From: Nymphaea colorata
Lineage: Eukaryota; Streptophyta; Magnoliopsida; Nymphaeales; Nymphaeaceae
Direction: 5' to 3'
Assembly: GCF_008831285.2 (NCBI RefSeq)
Contig: NC_045140.1
Location: 18,226,370-18,290,369, forward strand
Length of the DNA stretch: 64,000 nucleotides
This document shows positions 1 through 12,939 of this stretch, one piece after another (the stretch's first letter is position 1; each line of letters opens with the position of its first letter). The notes beneath the pieces were generated by a model, which saw only the letters and a program-made list of their open reading frames with translations, was not told the DNA's origin and ran no database searches. A program made the translations under genes and the position numbers.

Positions 1-55
1 GGAGAAGGAATGATATAACTGACAGGGTCAATAGAAATGCAGAAAAGGAAGCCAT
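1..55 (-). CDS. 5' end of a secreted protein, probably a class III peroxidase (partial)
   Basis: The window opens inside a minus-strand gene. From an ATG at 55 the frame reads MASFSAFLLTLSVISFLL, a typical signal-peptide start with a hydrophobic core, before running off the edge after 18 codons. A TATA box lies about 105 bp upstream (159-166). The MAS- start resembles that of the intact peroxidase at 7788 (MASSSSLVLILATALLL), and a diverged block found near that gene also lies upstream here. A tandem peroxidase paralogue is therefore the best guess, but the mature protein is outside the window, so only secretion is directly supported. Confidence 0.5.
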   Translation of the reverse strand, partial: MASFSAFLLTLSVISFLL

Positions 56-158
56 TGGTATAGCGGCGATTGCGAATTAAGGTGAAGAAAGAGCAGCGCT
101 GCTTTAGATCTTCTTGGGCAGAAGATATGTTGTGGAAATGATGGTTGTTTAGGCCCCT

Positions 159-166
159 ATTTATAA
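159..166 (-). promoter_or_regulatory. TATA box of the left-edge gene
   Basis: Read on the minus strand this is TATAAATA, about 105 bp before the ATG at 55. The spacing suits a TSS near 130 and a short leader. Confidence 0.5.
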
Positions 167-1617
167 GTGCTAGCGAGGCTTCAGACCAAGTTAACCAGCT
201 GGTCTAAGCCTGATGCAAGTCGGTCCCACTGTCTTCTGCTGCAGTCAATCCTTTGTTAATTTAAGGGAAAGGTTCCCTTTTCTTCATCCCCAAAGGGTCA
301 AGGACTCAAGATCGGCTTCTACTTGATGTAATTCTTGCGGATGTACTGATTTTGATTCCCCACTTTTTGAAGGATTTCTTTTCTTAGGTTTTGAATATTT
401 GGCCTTAAAAGATCAATTTCTATTAGCTTTCTGCATGATTACCCACCATTGACTAAAAAGATAAAGGCATCACAAACCAATATTGAATGTAAACTTTTTG
501 GAGGATGAACTGAACATCATTGTCTCCCAAACTTCTGTTGGAATAAATTATGGGGTGACAACAGCTTTACGTGGTTTCCTCTGTTGATTGATTGACTGGA
601 AACACGGCTACAGCTAGCAGAAATTTTCAAAGCTGACTAAGTTTCGCGTTAGGAGTGTTCAACGAGATAGATTGGGAACAGAAGTCGGCAGACTCATTAC
701 CAACTCTATAAAAAATAAGCTTACGGACTTAGAATGGTTGCGCAACTTATGCTCGATAACAAAATTAAACGTTGCACTATTTACTATTATACTAATTTGT
801 TGTTGTTTTTTTAAAGCCTGTGGTGGGCAGTCTATAGTTACTGAAATATGAACGCACACAACAAGCACAGTAGTAAGTCAAGGAAAGTGTGAAATATAAT
901 GCATGTATATATATAACTCAATAATATGTACCTAACAACTAGCAAGTAACAAATTAACAAGTAAACGCGTCGAATCGATTGCGGAAAAGGTTAGGCAAAG
1001 GAGAAGACGTCATGGTCCATGAACAGCGGAAATGAAATATTAAAACCAAGAAAATAAAAATGGAAATCGATCGCAATGTTGGGTACTAAAATGGATATGA
1101 AAGAGAGCGGAAGAGCAAGCAGGTGGCAAACTACAATGATTAGGAAGAACTGCGCGCCCACCCTTCTTTACATATTTTCCGTGTAACTAATTGACTGTTC
1201 CACTGTAAGTAGTTCAGTTGCTGGCTGGCATTATATATATATATCGAAGAGAAAGAAAGAGAGATTATTTGACCATCACCATGTTCGACAAAACCTATCG
1301 GCATTCATGATCATGATTGATTGTTTTCTTTATTTTCACTTTTTCCTTCAAGCAAACTTGACGCCTGACATGTGTGACTCGAGGAAATTGATCATTGAGA
1401 GAGAGAGAGAGAGAGCTGGCAAAATGGGAATTGAAGAACAAAATTTGTGACAAGAAGTCACAAGGAAACAACAAACATGTTGAGAAAGAGAGAGAGAGAA
1501 AAGAATTACTATAATTACTAGCAAAGTTACATCACCAAGAATTCTGGTGACAAGGATATATTCTGACATCGATATTTCCTTTCCTTGTAAGTAGTTATAG
1601 TTTCATTTCATATGGAT
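167..1617. other. intergenic, AT-rich, no gene seen
   Basis: Upstream flank of the left-edge gene. No supportable coding exon is seen on either strand. It holds one copy of a diverged repeated block (545-715, listed separately), a short TA run near 1232-1243 and GA runs near 1398-1414 and 1486-1500. Confidence 0.5.
545..715. repeat. recurrent peroxidase-flanking block, copy A
   Basis: This block shares ordered short matches with 1630-1805 and 8729-8870: tttacgtggt near the start (with copy B), gttgattgattg (with B), then a gttcaacgagatag-type core, and accaactct at the end. It lies about 500 bp upstream of the left-edge gene. It is probably an old duplication of peroxidase flanking DNA. Confidence 0.45.
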
Positions 1618-1629
1618 GCCAATAAATCC

Positions 1630-1805
1630 AATAGGATAAAAAATACGACTGAATTGCTTTAAAAATTTCAGAAGCATCTTTACGTGGTGCCCGGTGTTGA
1701 TTGATTGGATACAAAGCCACAGAAATTTCAGAGTAGGGTAAGCCTTGTATTAGAAATGTTGGACAAGATAAATTGGAAACAAAAGTCAGCATGAACATCA
1801 CCAAC
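1630..1805. repeat. recurrent peroxidase-flanking block, copy B
   Basis: Best matches to copy C are gtaagccttgtattagaaat / gaaggcttgtaatagagacg, followed in both by a gaacaagat-type core and a shared atcaccaactc. Unlike the other copies it abuts a broken peroxidase exon directly at about 1805, so it looks like a rearrangement junction. Confidence 0.45.
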
Positions 1806-2130
1806 TCATGGCCAGAAAGGCCCTGGACGGCGAAGCTGGAGAAGAGCTTAGAAAGTCTGCTAGTGAGAGCAGGGATGCTGGTGTTTGCTAGGGCCTGGCT
1901 CGCTGTTCTTGCGTCCCACCTTCACATCCCAGTTTGTTCCCCCCAACTGCACCAAAATTCACATAAAAATTTTCAAGTTGGAATGCACGTAAAAGCTAAG
2001 TTTCACATCCCAGCTTGGTCCCCCCAACTGCACCAAAATTCACATAAAAATTTTCAAGTTGGAATGCACGTAAAAGCTAAGTTTCACATCCCAGCTTGGT
2101 CCCCCCAACTGCACCAAAATTCACGCAGGT
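1806..2130 (-). pseudogene. class III peroxidase exon 3 remnant with 81-bp tandem repeat
   Basis: On the minus strand, 1806-1945 aligns base by base with exon 3 of the intact peroxidase (6383-6548). It covers the [13 protein letters not shown] region through the AVQGLS region. About 8 bp are missing just after the WDVK codons, which shifts the frame, and the last codons (QDMVVLS) and the 3' splice donor are gone. The start of the exon, with its intron acceptor, occurs three times at exact 81-bp spacing (1921, 2002, 2083). Copies 2 and 3 read LGGPSWDVK and then depart into unrelated sequence. No exon 1, 2 or 4 was found nearby. It cannot encode a peroxidase. The plus-strand 132-codon ORF over it is only the antisense shadow. 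Confidence 0.8.
1921..2125. repeat. 81-bp tandem repeat, about 2.5 copies
   Basis: The string ttcacatcccag occurs at 1921, 2002 and 2083. Each copy continues through ccccccaactgcaccaaaat; the first differs by a few bases (agtttgttcc against agcttggtcc). The period of 81 is exactly 27 codons, so the antisense reading stays open. Confidence 0.9.
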
Positions 2131-2171
2131 TTAGCCATAATTTGGCCAGTGTTCTAATTAAATTATGTTAA

Positions 2172-3833
2172 ACTACACCGACTTTGACTGATGTAGGTTG
2201 AGATTTATGTGCTTTAAGCTGACCATTAGCCTCGCTTCATGCTTGTTGGTTGGTTTCGTTTGTTGATCTTCTCTCTTTCTTAATTCCTTACTGGATGATA
2301 ATGCTTGTGGGGACTCAATTTTTGTTGTCACAAATAAACAATAGCGACCGGAACCCACAGGTTTGGCGCCAAAAATGATAATTGTTGTCGTGTTCCAAAA
2401 AGGCCCATGTTAAAATTTTGCAACTGTAGTTTGATCTCTGCAATAAAAAATCCTTATCTCTGCCCCACCGTATGAAACCATTGCTGAAAGCAGTGAGCTG
2501 TTGGATAAAGTTTCCAACATGCTTTGACTGGTTATACGATTTGCTTGTGCTGTGAAGTAGAGGCCACACGCTTTCTCCAGAAATTGCATTAAATATTCTT
2601 CCTTTCCATTTCCTTTTTGATTTGGGGAGGTAGGGTTGGTGATATGCCTGATTTTGTTTTACTTTTTAGAACGCAACATTGTCAACTCTGAACATTTCTG
2701 GTATCAATCTATGTAACCAATCTGTTAATCAGCGCAAGAAATCATGCAACTGCTGTCTATTTTTTCTAGCTTTCCTCACCCATCAAAGTCAATGTTTACG
2801 TGTTGGCCATCCTAAAATTCATTTTTATATTTGGTTGATGCAAATAGTCAAATTTCAATAGCAACTATGAGGATGATTGGCTACATCGAACTCCAAAAAC
2901 GCACGTCAGTGCGCTTTGTATACATTTAAAATTGAAAGCCATTGAATGTAATGTCAACCCCTTATAAACCATCCTACTTTTGCTTCAAGTATACAACATC
3001 GACTTTTTATTGTGGGGACTTCCTGATCAGCTGACCGGAGACAAAACAACGTCGATAGTGATTAGCACAGTCCACTTGGTAATATGAAGTAGTGATATAC
3101 ATGATCTGATCACTAGTTAAATAAATACACCGACCCGAAATGACAAGACTTTTTTTCATGTATCTACAGGTGAAAGCCTGAATAGTTTGGCAAACGCTTC
3201 AGATCCAAATCAGCTGCATAGATAATTGATTCACCGTCCTACTCATTGATGCCGTATATAAAATATACTAATCTTTTAAATGTGTGTATATATATGTATA
3301 GAGAAATTGGTAAATCTCAGACCACTTAGATTAGAGACAAAAGCCAGACTTTTTAATTTTTGTTAAAAAGTATTTTGAACAAAAATGTGAGTATCCTACT
3401 ACGTTTAACTCAAATAGCTGTTATAAAAAAAAAAGATCTTTCAACTATCAAGATTTTGATATTATAAGAATAATTGATTTTTTATTAATCAAAAATACAT
3501 TTCAACTAAAAAAAATTGATTAACATAATGTATATTTTCTATGAAATCATCTTCAAGATCATATCTATAAAGTTAGATTACAGAAAAAATACTTGGGTAA
3601 TAAATTTGAAAGTTTTTGTATTCTATGTATCTCAGATCTAAGAAGTATGTGTATACATTGAAATCAGCCGACTACCTCTGTAACTAGATAGTTGTTTTTT
3701 AATTTTGCGTCACTAAAAACCATCACAAAATGTGCATTCTATTATTGAAATCAGTGGCTAAGCACCATATTATCAGCAATGCACCGTTTGCGACACAATT
3801 TTTTTTTTAAAGCCAATCTGGCTGTTTCAACTC

Positions 3834-3875
<42 letters not shown>

Positions 3876-5890
3876 TTGCTTATGAACATTTGTTGTACTA
3901 TCGTGTGGGCCACCCGATCTGACGATCTCTTTCAATCCAATGGCCCAAATGAAGGGCCATCTTTTACCTTCGCCGAGTCATGCATGCTCCGGCGCTGGTT
4001 TTCCAAGTTTCCTTTCAGTGGTTGGTAAAAAAAAAAAAAGAGGGAAGAGATAAAACTTAAAAGGTGGGTGGGAGAGTAAAAGAGAAAATGGAGAGTGAAA
4101 AAAATTAGTCTCATTAAGAGAGAAGAAAATAGCTGATCACAGAGAATGAGATAGAGAAAAGAAATCCACATGTTACCTCCAAAAAAAAAACCACTCCCAT
4201 CAAACTCATTCCCTATTATTCCACAGTTCTGTTAAAATATATACATGTTTACATGTTCTATGTGTTTATTTACTTTTATTAAATATTTTGGTTGAACTGT
4301 TGATGGAAGAGACTTTTTCTAAAATGTGAGGTTAGAAGTTAATATAAAAACAGATGCGTGAAGCAGAAATGAGGAAGGTCTGCAAGAAGTGCAAAGCATG
4401 TAGATGCACTTCAGTTCAGATCACATGATTACGGAAGCATCTAATTGGTGAAATAGGAAATATGCAGGAAGTGATCAGGAAATTTGGGACATGAAAATAA
4501 ATAAAAGTAAGAGCGTAAAATCAATTAAAGCGATTAGCTTACAAACATTGCTAATATTAATAAATCACGATAAATGAATTTAACGATAAGAAATTAAGGG
4601 CAGGAAAAGAAAAATAAAAGGGCTACAAGAAAGAAGTAGTTCTTTTTTCAAGTTGCACGTCCAAGTCTATCTTCTTCTTTATTACGAAGACCGTTACCTT
4701 AATCAAACTGCGTGAATGCTAATTCTATGCTTACATGGCCAGGAGTTGACACAAAAATCATGCTGAACTTTTAGAGTGCCGATATGGTTTTATAGGCCTA
4801 AATGAATTGTACTCTGATGATTGTTAATCATGATCAAGACCTTTTCTGTACATTTGTAAAGCATCACTCTGTACTGATTCCTATGCTTCTTAACATGGAG
4901 ATACATGATATATGCATGGCTAGCTTTGAAAAATTGTAGCCAAGATCATGCTAGATACCATTTTATTTACATCAAAATCGCACTTCAGTAAAGGGAAATA
5001 ACCTTTTTTTTATCAAATGCGACAATGTCGCTTAATCATTGCAAGGATCAACAACCTCATGAAGGATCTGGCCCCCGAAAACTTGACAGGGAAGAAGTGA
5101 GTTCGGAAGATGATTGATAAGGTGAAGACTGTTACGGATACATCCTATTGTCATTATATTGCCTTTCGCGATGTACTTCATATCTTTATTTAAGTGCTAC
5201 GGTTAATAAGTTTTTTTGGGTTCTTCGTTAATGAAGAGGTGAATCCCCATCACACCTCATACAGTAAAATTACTGGATTCAAAATTGATTTAGAGTGCTC
5301 CTTGTTATCATCTTTTGGTGAGTTGGAGGAGTATTTTATTATACCATTTAAGAAGAGAGTCAAAGCCTCCACCTAATCTATTGTCGCTGTGCTTTAACTT
5401 ACATATTGATAGTCTTTCTTTTACAGCATAAAGAGTTGATATTTCAAGAATTCAAAACAAAACCGCCTACTAACTCCCACCCCATTCCTTGGCTCACATA
5501 TGTAGTGGTGAAGGCCTTGGTTCTTATTTATCGGTTTAATAATAATTTAAGAAGTTTGGACACAATCAAATCAATAACAAATGCATTTCAAACATAGGCC
5601 AAGGCAAACAAGAAAGGTCAAGTACAGCAAGAGCTTCATATTCCAAGCTAAGTGGGGACTTTGGGAACTTTAGGAGAAAGGAATGATCAGGTCAACAGTT
5701 CGATAACTAGGGTTTTACTCTACCTTGGCAGTCAGGAAAGAAAAAAAAAGAAGAAAAAGTAAAAAGGAAAGGAAATGACAAAAGTGTCAAATGAGCGAAA
5801 GCCTTCACTCTCGTACACTCCTTACAAGGACAGAGAAAATGAAAAACAAAAGTGCAACACTGTGATGATTTTCTCTTCTATGACTTATCT
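2172..5890. other. intergenic, no gene supported
   Basis: AT-rich DNA between the peroxidase remnant and the intact peroxidase. All ORFs are short and unrecognised. It carries a TA/TG microsatellite (3834-3875) and several poly-A/T runs. Nothing in it has a signal peptide, domain or splice pattern I could defend. Confidence 0.5.
3834..3875. repeat. (TA)n(TG)n microsatellite
   Basis: A run of AT dinucleotides passes directly into TG dinucleotides. Confidence 0.95.
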
Positions 5891-7788
<1,898 letters not shown>

Positions 7789-7876
7789 TGGGGAGTGACA
7801 AAATGAGAGGACCGGGCTGTATTTTTGCTTACTGAGGCTTTGGATGCGTTGTGAAAAACCCCGTATGTAGGTTGCA

Positions 7877-7884
7877 TATTTATA
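7877..7884 (-). promoter_or_regulatory. TATA box of the intact peroxidase
   Basis: The minus strand reads CTATAAATATGC. It lies about 90 bp upstream of the ATG at 7788, the spacing expected for a leader of roughly 60 nt. Confidence 0.65.
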
Positions 7885-7889
7885 GTGGC

Positions 7890-9795
7890 CGGTCTTCAAG
7901 ACTTCCTCTAGATCCGAATACAAGTGGGTTTTCTGATCTCCTTTGTAACACCTTAGGCAGATGACTGGTGCGCCCACTTTGCTTATTTAATCAATAAAAT
8001 TTCCTCTCATCTCACAAAGGACTTTTGCCTCAGGGGAATCAGATTGAAATGCAACTTGGGCTGTATGGTATCGATCAAGTAAGTATTTGAGGTTCAACCA
8101 CTTTGCATTTATGTTGTGCCAATGCTCATCGAACCGATGATTTTGACCTGGAACATGTATGTGGAATCAATCAGAGAAAGAAAGGGGGGAAGGAGAAAAG
8201 CAGTACAGTAGATTCGTTAGTATATTTAGAACTGAACTGTGTTCCATATCAAAATTATGAAAAACCATTGGCAACTTGGACTGGAGTTTGGTCTGTCAAA
8301 CGATTCAAGGCGTCTTCCTATCTCCACCAAAATTAGGAGCAATTAGTCAAAACCAAGTACCAGCCCTGCATATTCTCTGCCCAAGGCCGTTAATGATTGA
8401 ATTTCAAACCAAACCCATCCGATATGACAGGGCATTTAAACATTTGCCCACATTTTTGATATTTTTATAGATTCACAGGGCAACTGGATACGTTTGAGAT
8501 CCAACAAAAATTTGCACCCAAAACAACCACCTGCGTATATTACTTGATCGATTTGAATCCATTTAAATAAAAACTATGTCAAAGTTGTGCGTTAGAGCGC
8601 CACGTTAAATTCTATTGCATGTTGTGACTAAATCAAGTTGAGAAAAGTTTTGGACTTGCCAAATCAAAGGAACATGAAGTAGTTAAGTTGTATAAGCAGA
8701 AGTTTCTCTTCTGGTGCTTCTCTAATGGCTTCTTGGGTTATTTGATCGCCTTATTCTTAATTTGGCGGTGGATATTTAGCAACTTTGACTGAAGGCTTGT
8801 AATAGAGACGCTGAACAAGATGAAGAGGTAACAAAGTCAACATGAGTATCACCAACTCTATCCAAATGAATCGTGCAACTAACAACAGGGTTGGCCAACC
8901 TCTCATATCAAGAGCTTTTACTGATTTAAAGTTTTAATATGTCCATTAGTTTGGTAGGCATTGCCATTTTTGGTGGATTGTGGGCTGCTACTTGAAGAGA
9001 CTTGGTCGATGATTAATACAGATAGTGATGCACCGTATACGATGCAGCATAAAACTATTCTGAATTGAACACAACAGAGGTGGATCCAGTTAATTTTTTT
9101 TACTAAAAAATTATGTCAAAGAAAATATAAACATCTTAATGCATTCATAAAAACTATTTTGATATAATACATGATTTGATTCAAGTTGTTTCTATAAAAA
9201 ATATGGATTTTTTATTATCAAAAGGTTTATGCTATGGGAGCCATTCATTTCTTCTTATTACAAAAACAATATTAAAGTCTAACAAATGGTCAACTTAATA
9301 TATGTTTGGCATCAACATATTCTTAAGATCATATCAATAAGGTTGCTTTGCAAAACAAACATTTTAAACATGAAAATTAAGGGATCCCGTTTTTATTCCT
9401 GACCTAAGCGTCTGGCTCCCACCAATTTTTGAGCATATATGAAATTCCAGTTTTGAACAGTTTTATGAAGTAATCTTTTCAAAAATCTAATTGATTGCTG
9501 ATGTTCATTTTTGTCAACTTGATGAATGGAGTTAAAGAATGATTGGCATGAGGCTTGAGGTACACATTTTCTTAATTTCCTTATCTGTCGCCCGTATGTT
9601 GACATTAAAAAATCAAATCTATATCATATAAATAAAGCTCCTTCTTTGTGATAAAAGCCGATTCTAGTTGCAATGGTCATTTCCAAACCGCTATTGATGA
9701 GGAAGGTGAACCTTTCCAGCGGAGCTTATTTTGACAACCTAAAAAAAGGAAGGAATCTGTAAATTACATTTATATCTACATAAAACTTAAGCCAA
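7890..9795. other. peroxidase upstream flank, no gene seen
   Basis: The 5' flank of the peroxidase followed by AT-rich DNA. ORFs are short and unrecognised. It contains copy C of the recurrent block (8729-8870). Confidence 0.5.
8729..8870. repeat. recurrent peroxidase-flanking block, copy C
   Basis: Shares gaaggcttgtaatagagacg, gctgaacaagatga and gtatcaccaactctat with copies A and B. It lies about 940 bp upstream of the intact peroxidase start. After accaactctat, a short gtgcaacta match to copy A continues, which suggests A and C extend further right than B. Confidence 0.4.
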
Positions 9796-9799
9796 TAAT

Positions 9800-10720
9800 T
9801 GTACTCTTACATAACCTTTGAAATTATCTTGTAACGTTTCAAAGGTTATGATGAACAGGATGAAGGGTATATTGCCTAAGGTAGTTGGTATTGAGCAAGG
9901 GCCTTCGTTCCCAAGTGCGTCATACGAGATTAGATTTTACTAGTGCACAAACTTGTAAACAGCCAGGAAAACAGCAGGGACAGATCTATCCGCATCAAAT
10001 TGGATATTTCAATGGCATACTACAAGGTAGAGTGGTGCTTTTTTGGAGTTTATGCTAACTCATCTGGGGTTTTGTGAGGCTTGGATCAGTGGTATTAAGC
10101 GTCTCATTCAGCTCGGTGCTCAACGGCGGAGAAGGAAACACGTTTGTGGGGTGCAGGGGTATCCGATATGGGGACCCTCTTCCCCTCTTCCTGTTTATCC
10201 TAGTTGTTCAAATTCTAACTAGGGGACTTGAGTGGGAGGTGTTTATCTAGATCCAGCTCTATCCCTCCGTCCGAGATTCTAGCGACCGGAGCTTCTTTCT
10301 CACTTCTCAGGTGATATGATAATCTGTTGTAAGGCTGATCAACAGTTTCTCTTGAGAGTTCAGAGAGTGTTGAAGAACTTGAAGAAGAAGTAGGGGTTAA
10401 AAACTTAAAATCAACTCTGCAAGGTCATGTTATGCGCCCCTTCGTATTCTTGTAGGGTAAGTTGAAGAGGTTTCTAGTACATTAGGTTGAGGGAGCTCTA
10501 GTCTTTCATTAACCTGCCTTTACGGTGGATCTGAACTTGAATCTTCAAGAGAACGTCATAAGTAAATTGGTAGCCTGGAGGATTGAATGCCTGTCATATT
10601 CTGGAAGAACATGTCAAGGCATGTTGTACGAAGGTGATTAAATTTCTGGTTATTGTGTTTTAAAATCCCAGTTCAGGTGATAACTGGAAGTGGGAGGAAA
10701 TTACGGAAGCAGCCGTTATC
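9800..10720 (+). mobile_element. decayed non-LTR (LINE, L1-like) reverse transcriptase
   Basis: Degenerate pieces of a plant LINE reverse transcriptase appear in the family order but in changing frames. They are NRMKGILPKVVGIEQG (family: NRLKxxLPxIIxxxQ), LDISMAYYKVEW (family: LDMSKAYDRVEW), then SVLNGGEGNTFVGCRGIRYG followed by DPL (family: RGLRQGDPLSP), then FSGDMIICC at the YxDD-type catalytic box, where the first Asp pair is spoiled, and finally a KLVAWRIECLSYSGR thumb-like piece. Stops and frameshifts separate them, so the element is dead. No poly-A tail or target duplication was identified, so the ends are approximate. Confidence 0.8.
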
Positions 10721-11445
10721 TTTTAGATAGATAGCGTGTTATGTTATTTCATTCTTTTATTTTCGTTGTGTTTGTTCTGGTTTTTGAATCAATACTTCTT
10801 ATCACTATGTTCCCACCATGAATATGATTCAGCCATCAAACTTGCCCCCAAGGAGAACATTTCTTATTTAAAAAACTTCACCATGCGGAAAAGAGCATGA
10901 GAAAGATTTTCTTATTCGGAAATTTTTCTTCTTTCAAACATCGGACCTTGGCATGGCAGGTTATATTGGAACAACAAACCAGTTGATTGGTGACAAAGAG
11001 GAGATTCTAGGCAGAAAGTCGTACGCCATAGAGGTGGGCGAATGTCTTCTTTGAAAATGTATTTTCTGTTCAAAGAAAAGCTGGCTCACAACAGTTGAAC
11101 AGCTCCTACTCGGGTATGACTTGCCACCTCATGAACATATATTGAGACAACAAAGCAGAAGATTAATATTGTTTATGACCAACAGGTTTAACAGAAAATA
11201 AAATTATGCTGGCAATAAAGCCAATTTTATTCAAAAGATATTAGAACGAAGTACTGTAATGAGCTATATAGCATCCCATAGTTAAATACGACTCTTCTGG
11301 GCATTGGAGTGAAGGATGACAATGAGAACAGAAAATCTTTGGATCCACATACTCTTCTCCAAACACAAACGCATGTCTAGCTAATAGTTAGAAGGCAGAT
11401 TTTAAGCAGGAAAAACAAAATCTTTATCCACATGAAGCTTTAACT
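10721..11445. other. intergenic, no gene seen
   Basis: AT-rich DNA between the LINE remnant and the 3' end of the MLRQ-like gene. It probably includes LINE 3' flank and the 3' UTR of the minus-strand gene. Confidence 0.4.
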
Positions 11446-12793
11446 TTAGTTTCCTTTAGGATCTGTGAAGAAGCTGTTTATTGATGGCATGATTTCTGGA
11501 GGTCTGTTGCGAACAAACTTCCTGAGGCTATGTTCAGCATATCTTTCCCCTTCAGCAAAGTTTTCAAGAATTCCTGCAGCTCTGTTTTCCTTGCTAACCC
11601 TGTATGAGCAATAACATTAAAGCAACGTATTAGGAAAACATACTTCAGCTGCTAAAATAACCAAAACCGACTATGTGACAGCATATAAAAGCAATTCTTG
11701 TTTATAAGCTGAGTAAAAGAACCAGCATCATCATAACCAACAGTTAGTCATTCTGCGGGCCAACGTCACTTGGTGAGACAGCAACGGATAGACTACAGAG
11801 GCAGGTTTGGCTTGCCTCCCAAACTTTTAATAGTGGTGAGACTGCCACAGGCCCAGGGATGAGAGCGAGGATAGGGGAGGACGGAACAATAAAACCAGAG
11901 ACGGTGGCAAGCACAGGATATAACTAGAAGCTGAACAAACATGATGATTTTTTCAATAACGAACCGTGTCATAAGCAGAGAGAATCTAGTTCCCACCAAA
12001 AAAACAGAATCAAATACCTCTCAAACAACATAAATCAGACACAGGATTGTGGAATTAACAGGAACCATTTTTTGCATGCATACTTCTCGATTATACATCC
12101 TAAATTTAGCATCTCCTTATCAATCAGTCTTCAAAAAACAATAATAACAGAAATTAAAGTACGGCTCCTACAAATCAAGCAAAGAATAATTCACGAAATT
12201 GGAACTAATAGAGAACAGGAGGAACGCATAGCGCAGCGCAATCAGCGGATATGTCTGCATCGCATGCGTGCAAGAGCACAACCATAATTTATTATGCTTT
12301 CACACGCAAACGGAACGCAAAATCGTAAAGGAAAAAGGCGATTGCATTCCACAAACAAAATGTGAGAAGGGGGAGAAGGGACAATCAGCACCTGACTTCA
12401 GGATTGATACAGATGTTGCGAATCAATTGCATTCCGCAGATGCCGACAGCCGTACCCACCGCAGCAAAGAGAGGATACACCTGCAATACCCCCACACCCA
12501 CATAAATCCCCACACAATCATCTTCATCCATAATCCAAAAGAATCATGCACAAAGACGCAAAGAAAATACAGAAGCAGGAAACACATCACACGCGACACC
12601 AGAACCGAGTTTGTCCCCTCCTTCCACCATCACCACCACTACCACCACCACCACAATGTAGAAAGGGAAGAGTAAAACAGGGAGGCCAAAAACACAGTAA
12701 CGAGAAAAGTGTGACGGAAAGGACAGAGGAGGAGGGAAGCCTTGGGAAAAGAAAGAAGAAGGATACCTCGGGCCTTATCCATCGTTTAGCCAT
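11446..12793 (-). CDS. B12D / NADH-ubiquinone reductase complex I MLRQ-type subunit, three exons
   Basis: Minus-strand exons are 12767-12793 (27 nt), 12392-12480 (89 nt) and 11446-11599 (154 nt), total 89 aa, joined by GT-AG introns with matching phases. The protein starts MAKRWIRPE, continues into a single membrane segment (VYPLFAAVGTAVGICGMQLI, about residues 10-29), and ends in a soluble tail with SKENRAAGILENFAEGERYA and PEIMPSINSFFTDP. This is the plant B12D family, annotated as the MLRQ (NDUFA4-like) subunit of mitochondrial complex I, a small inner-membrane accessory protein of the respiratory chain; some members respond to hypoxia or senescence. Length and the nine-codon first exon are normal for the family as I know it. 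Intron 1 holds a CCA/CAC-rich low-complexity run near 12625-12655. Confidence 0.9.
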
Positions 12794-12928
12794 GGAGACC
12801 GCAGCGAGAGAGAGAAAGAGAGGCAGAAGAATATGAAGCGCAGAGAGAGGAAGAAGAAGACGATGAGAATTTCTCGCCCTCTCCGAATGGAGGCCTGTCC
12901 ACGCTTTCCATCTTTCTTGGAACTTGGC

Positions 12929-12939
12929 CTATTATAAAA
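12929..12939 (-). promoter_or_regulatory. possible TATA element of the MLRQ-like gene
   Basis: TTTATAATAG on the minus strand lies about 140 bp upstream of the ATG. The same bases read TATAAAA on the plus strand, so the assignment is weak. Confidence 0.3.

Noticed and set aside
1773-2171. 132-codon plus-strand ORF with a repeated 27-residue unit
   Set aside because: It reads antisense to a decayed peroxidase exon whose repeat length is a multiple of three; no independent sign of a gene.
12546-12836. 96-codon ORF over the CCA-rich segment
   Set aside because: It overlaps intron 1 and exon 1 of the MLRQ-like gene in antisense and is low-complexity.
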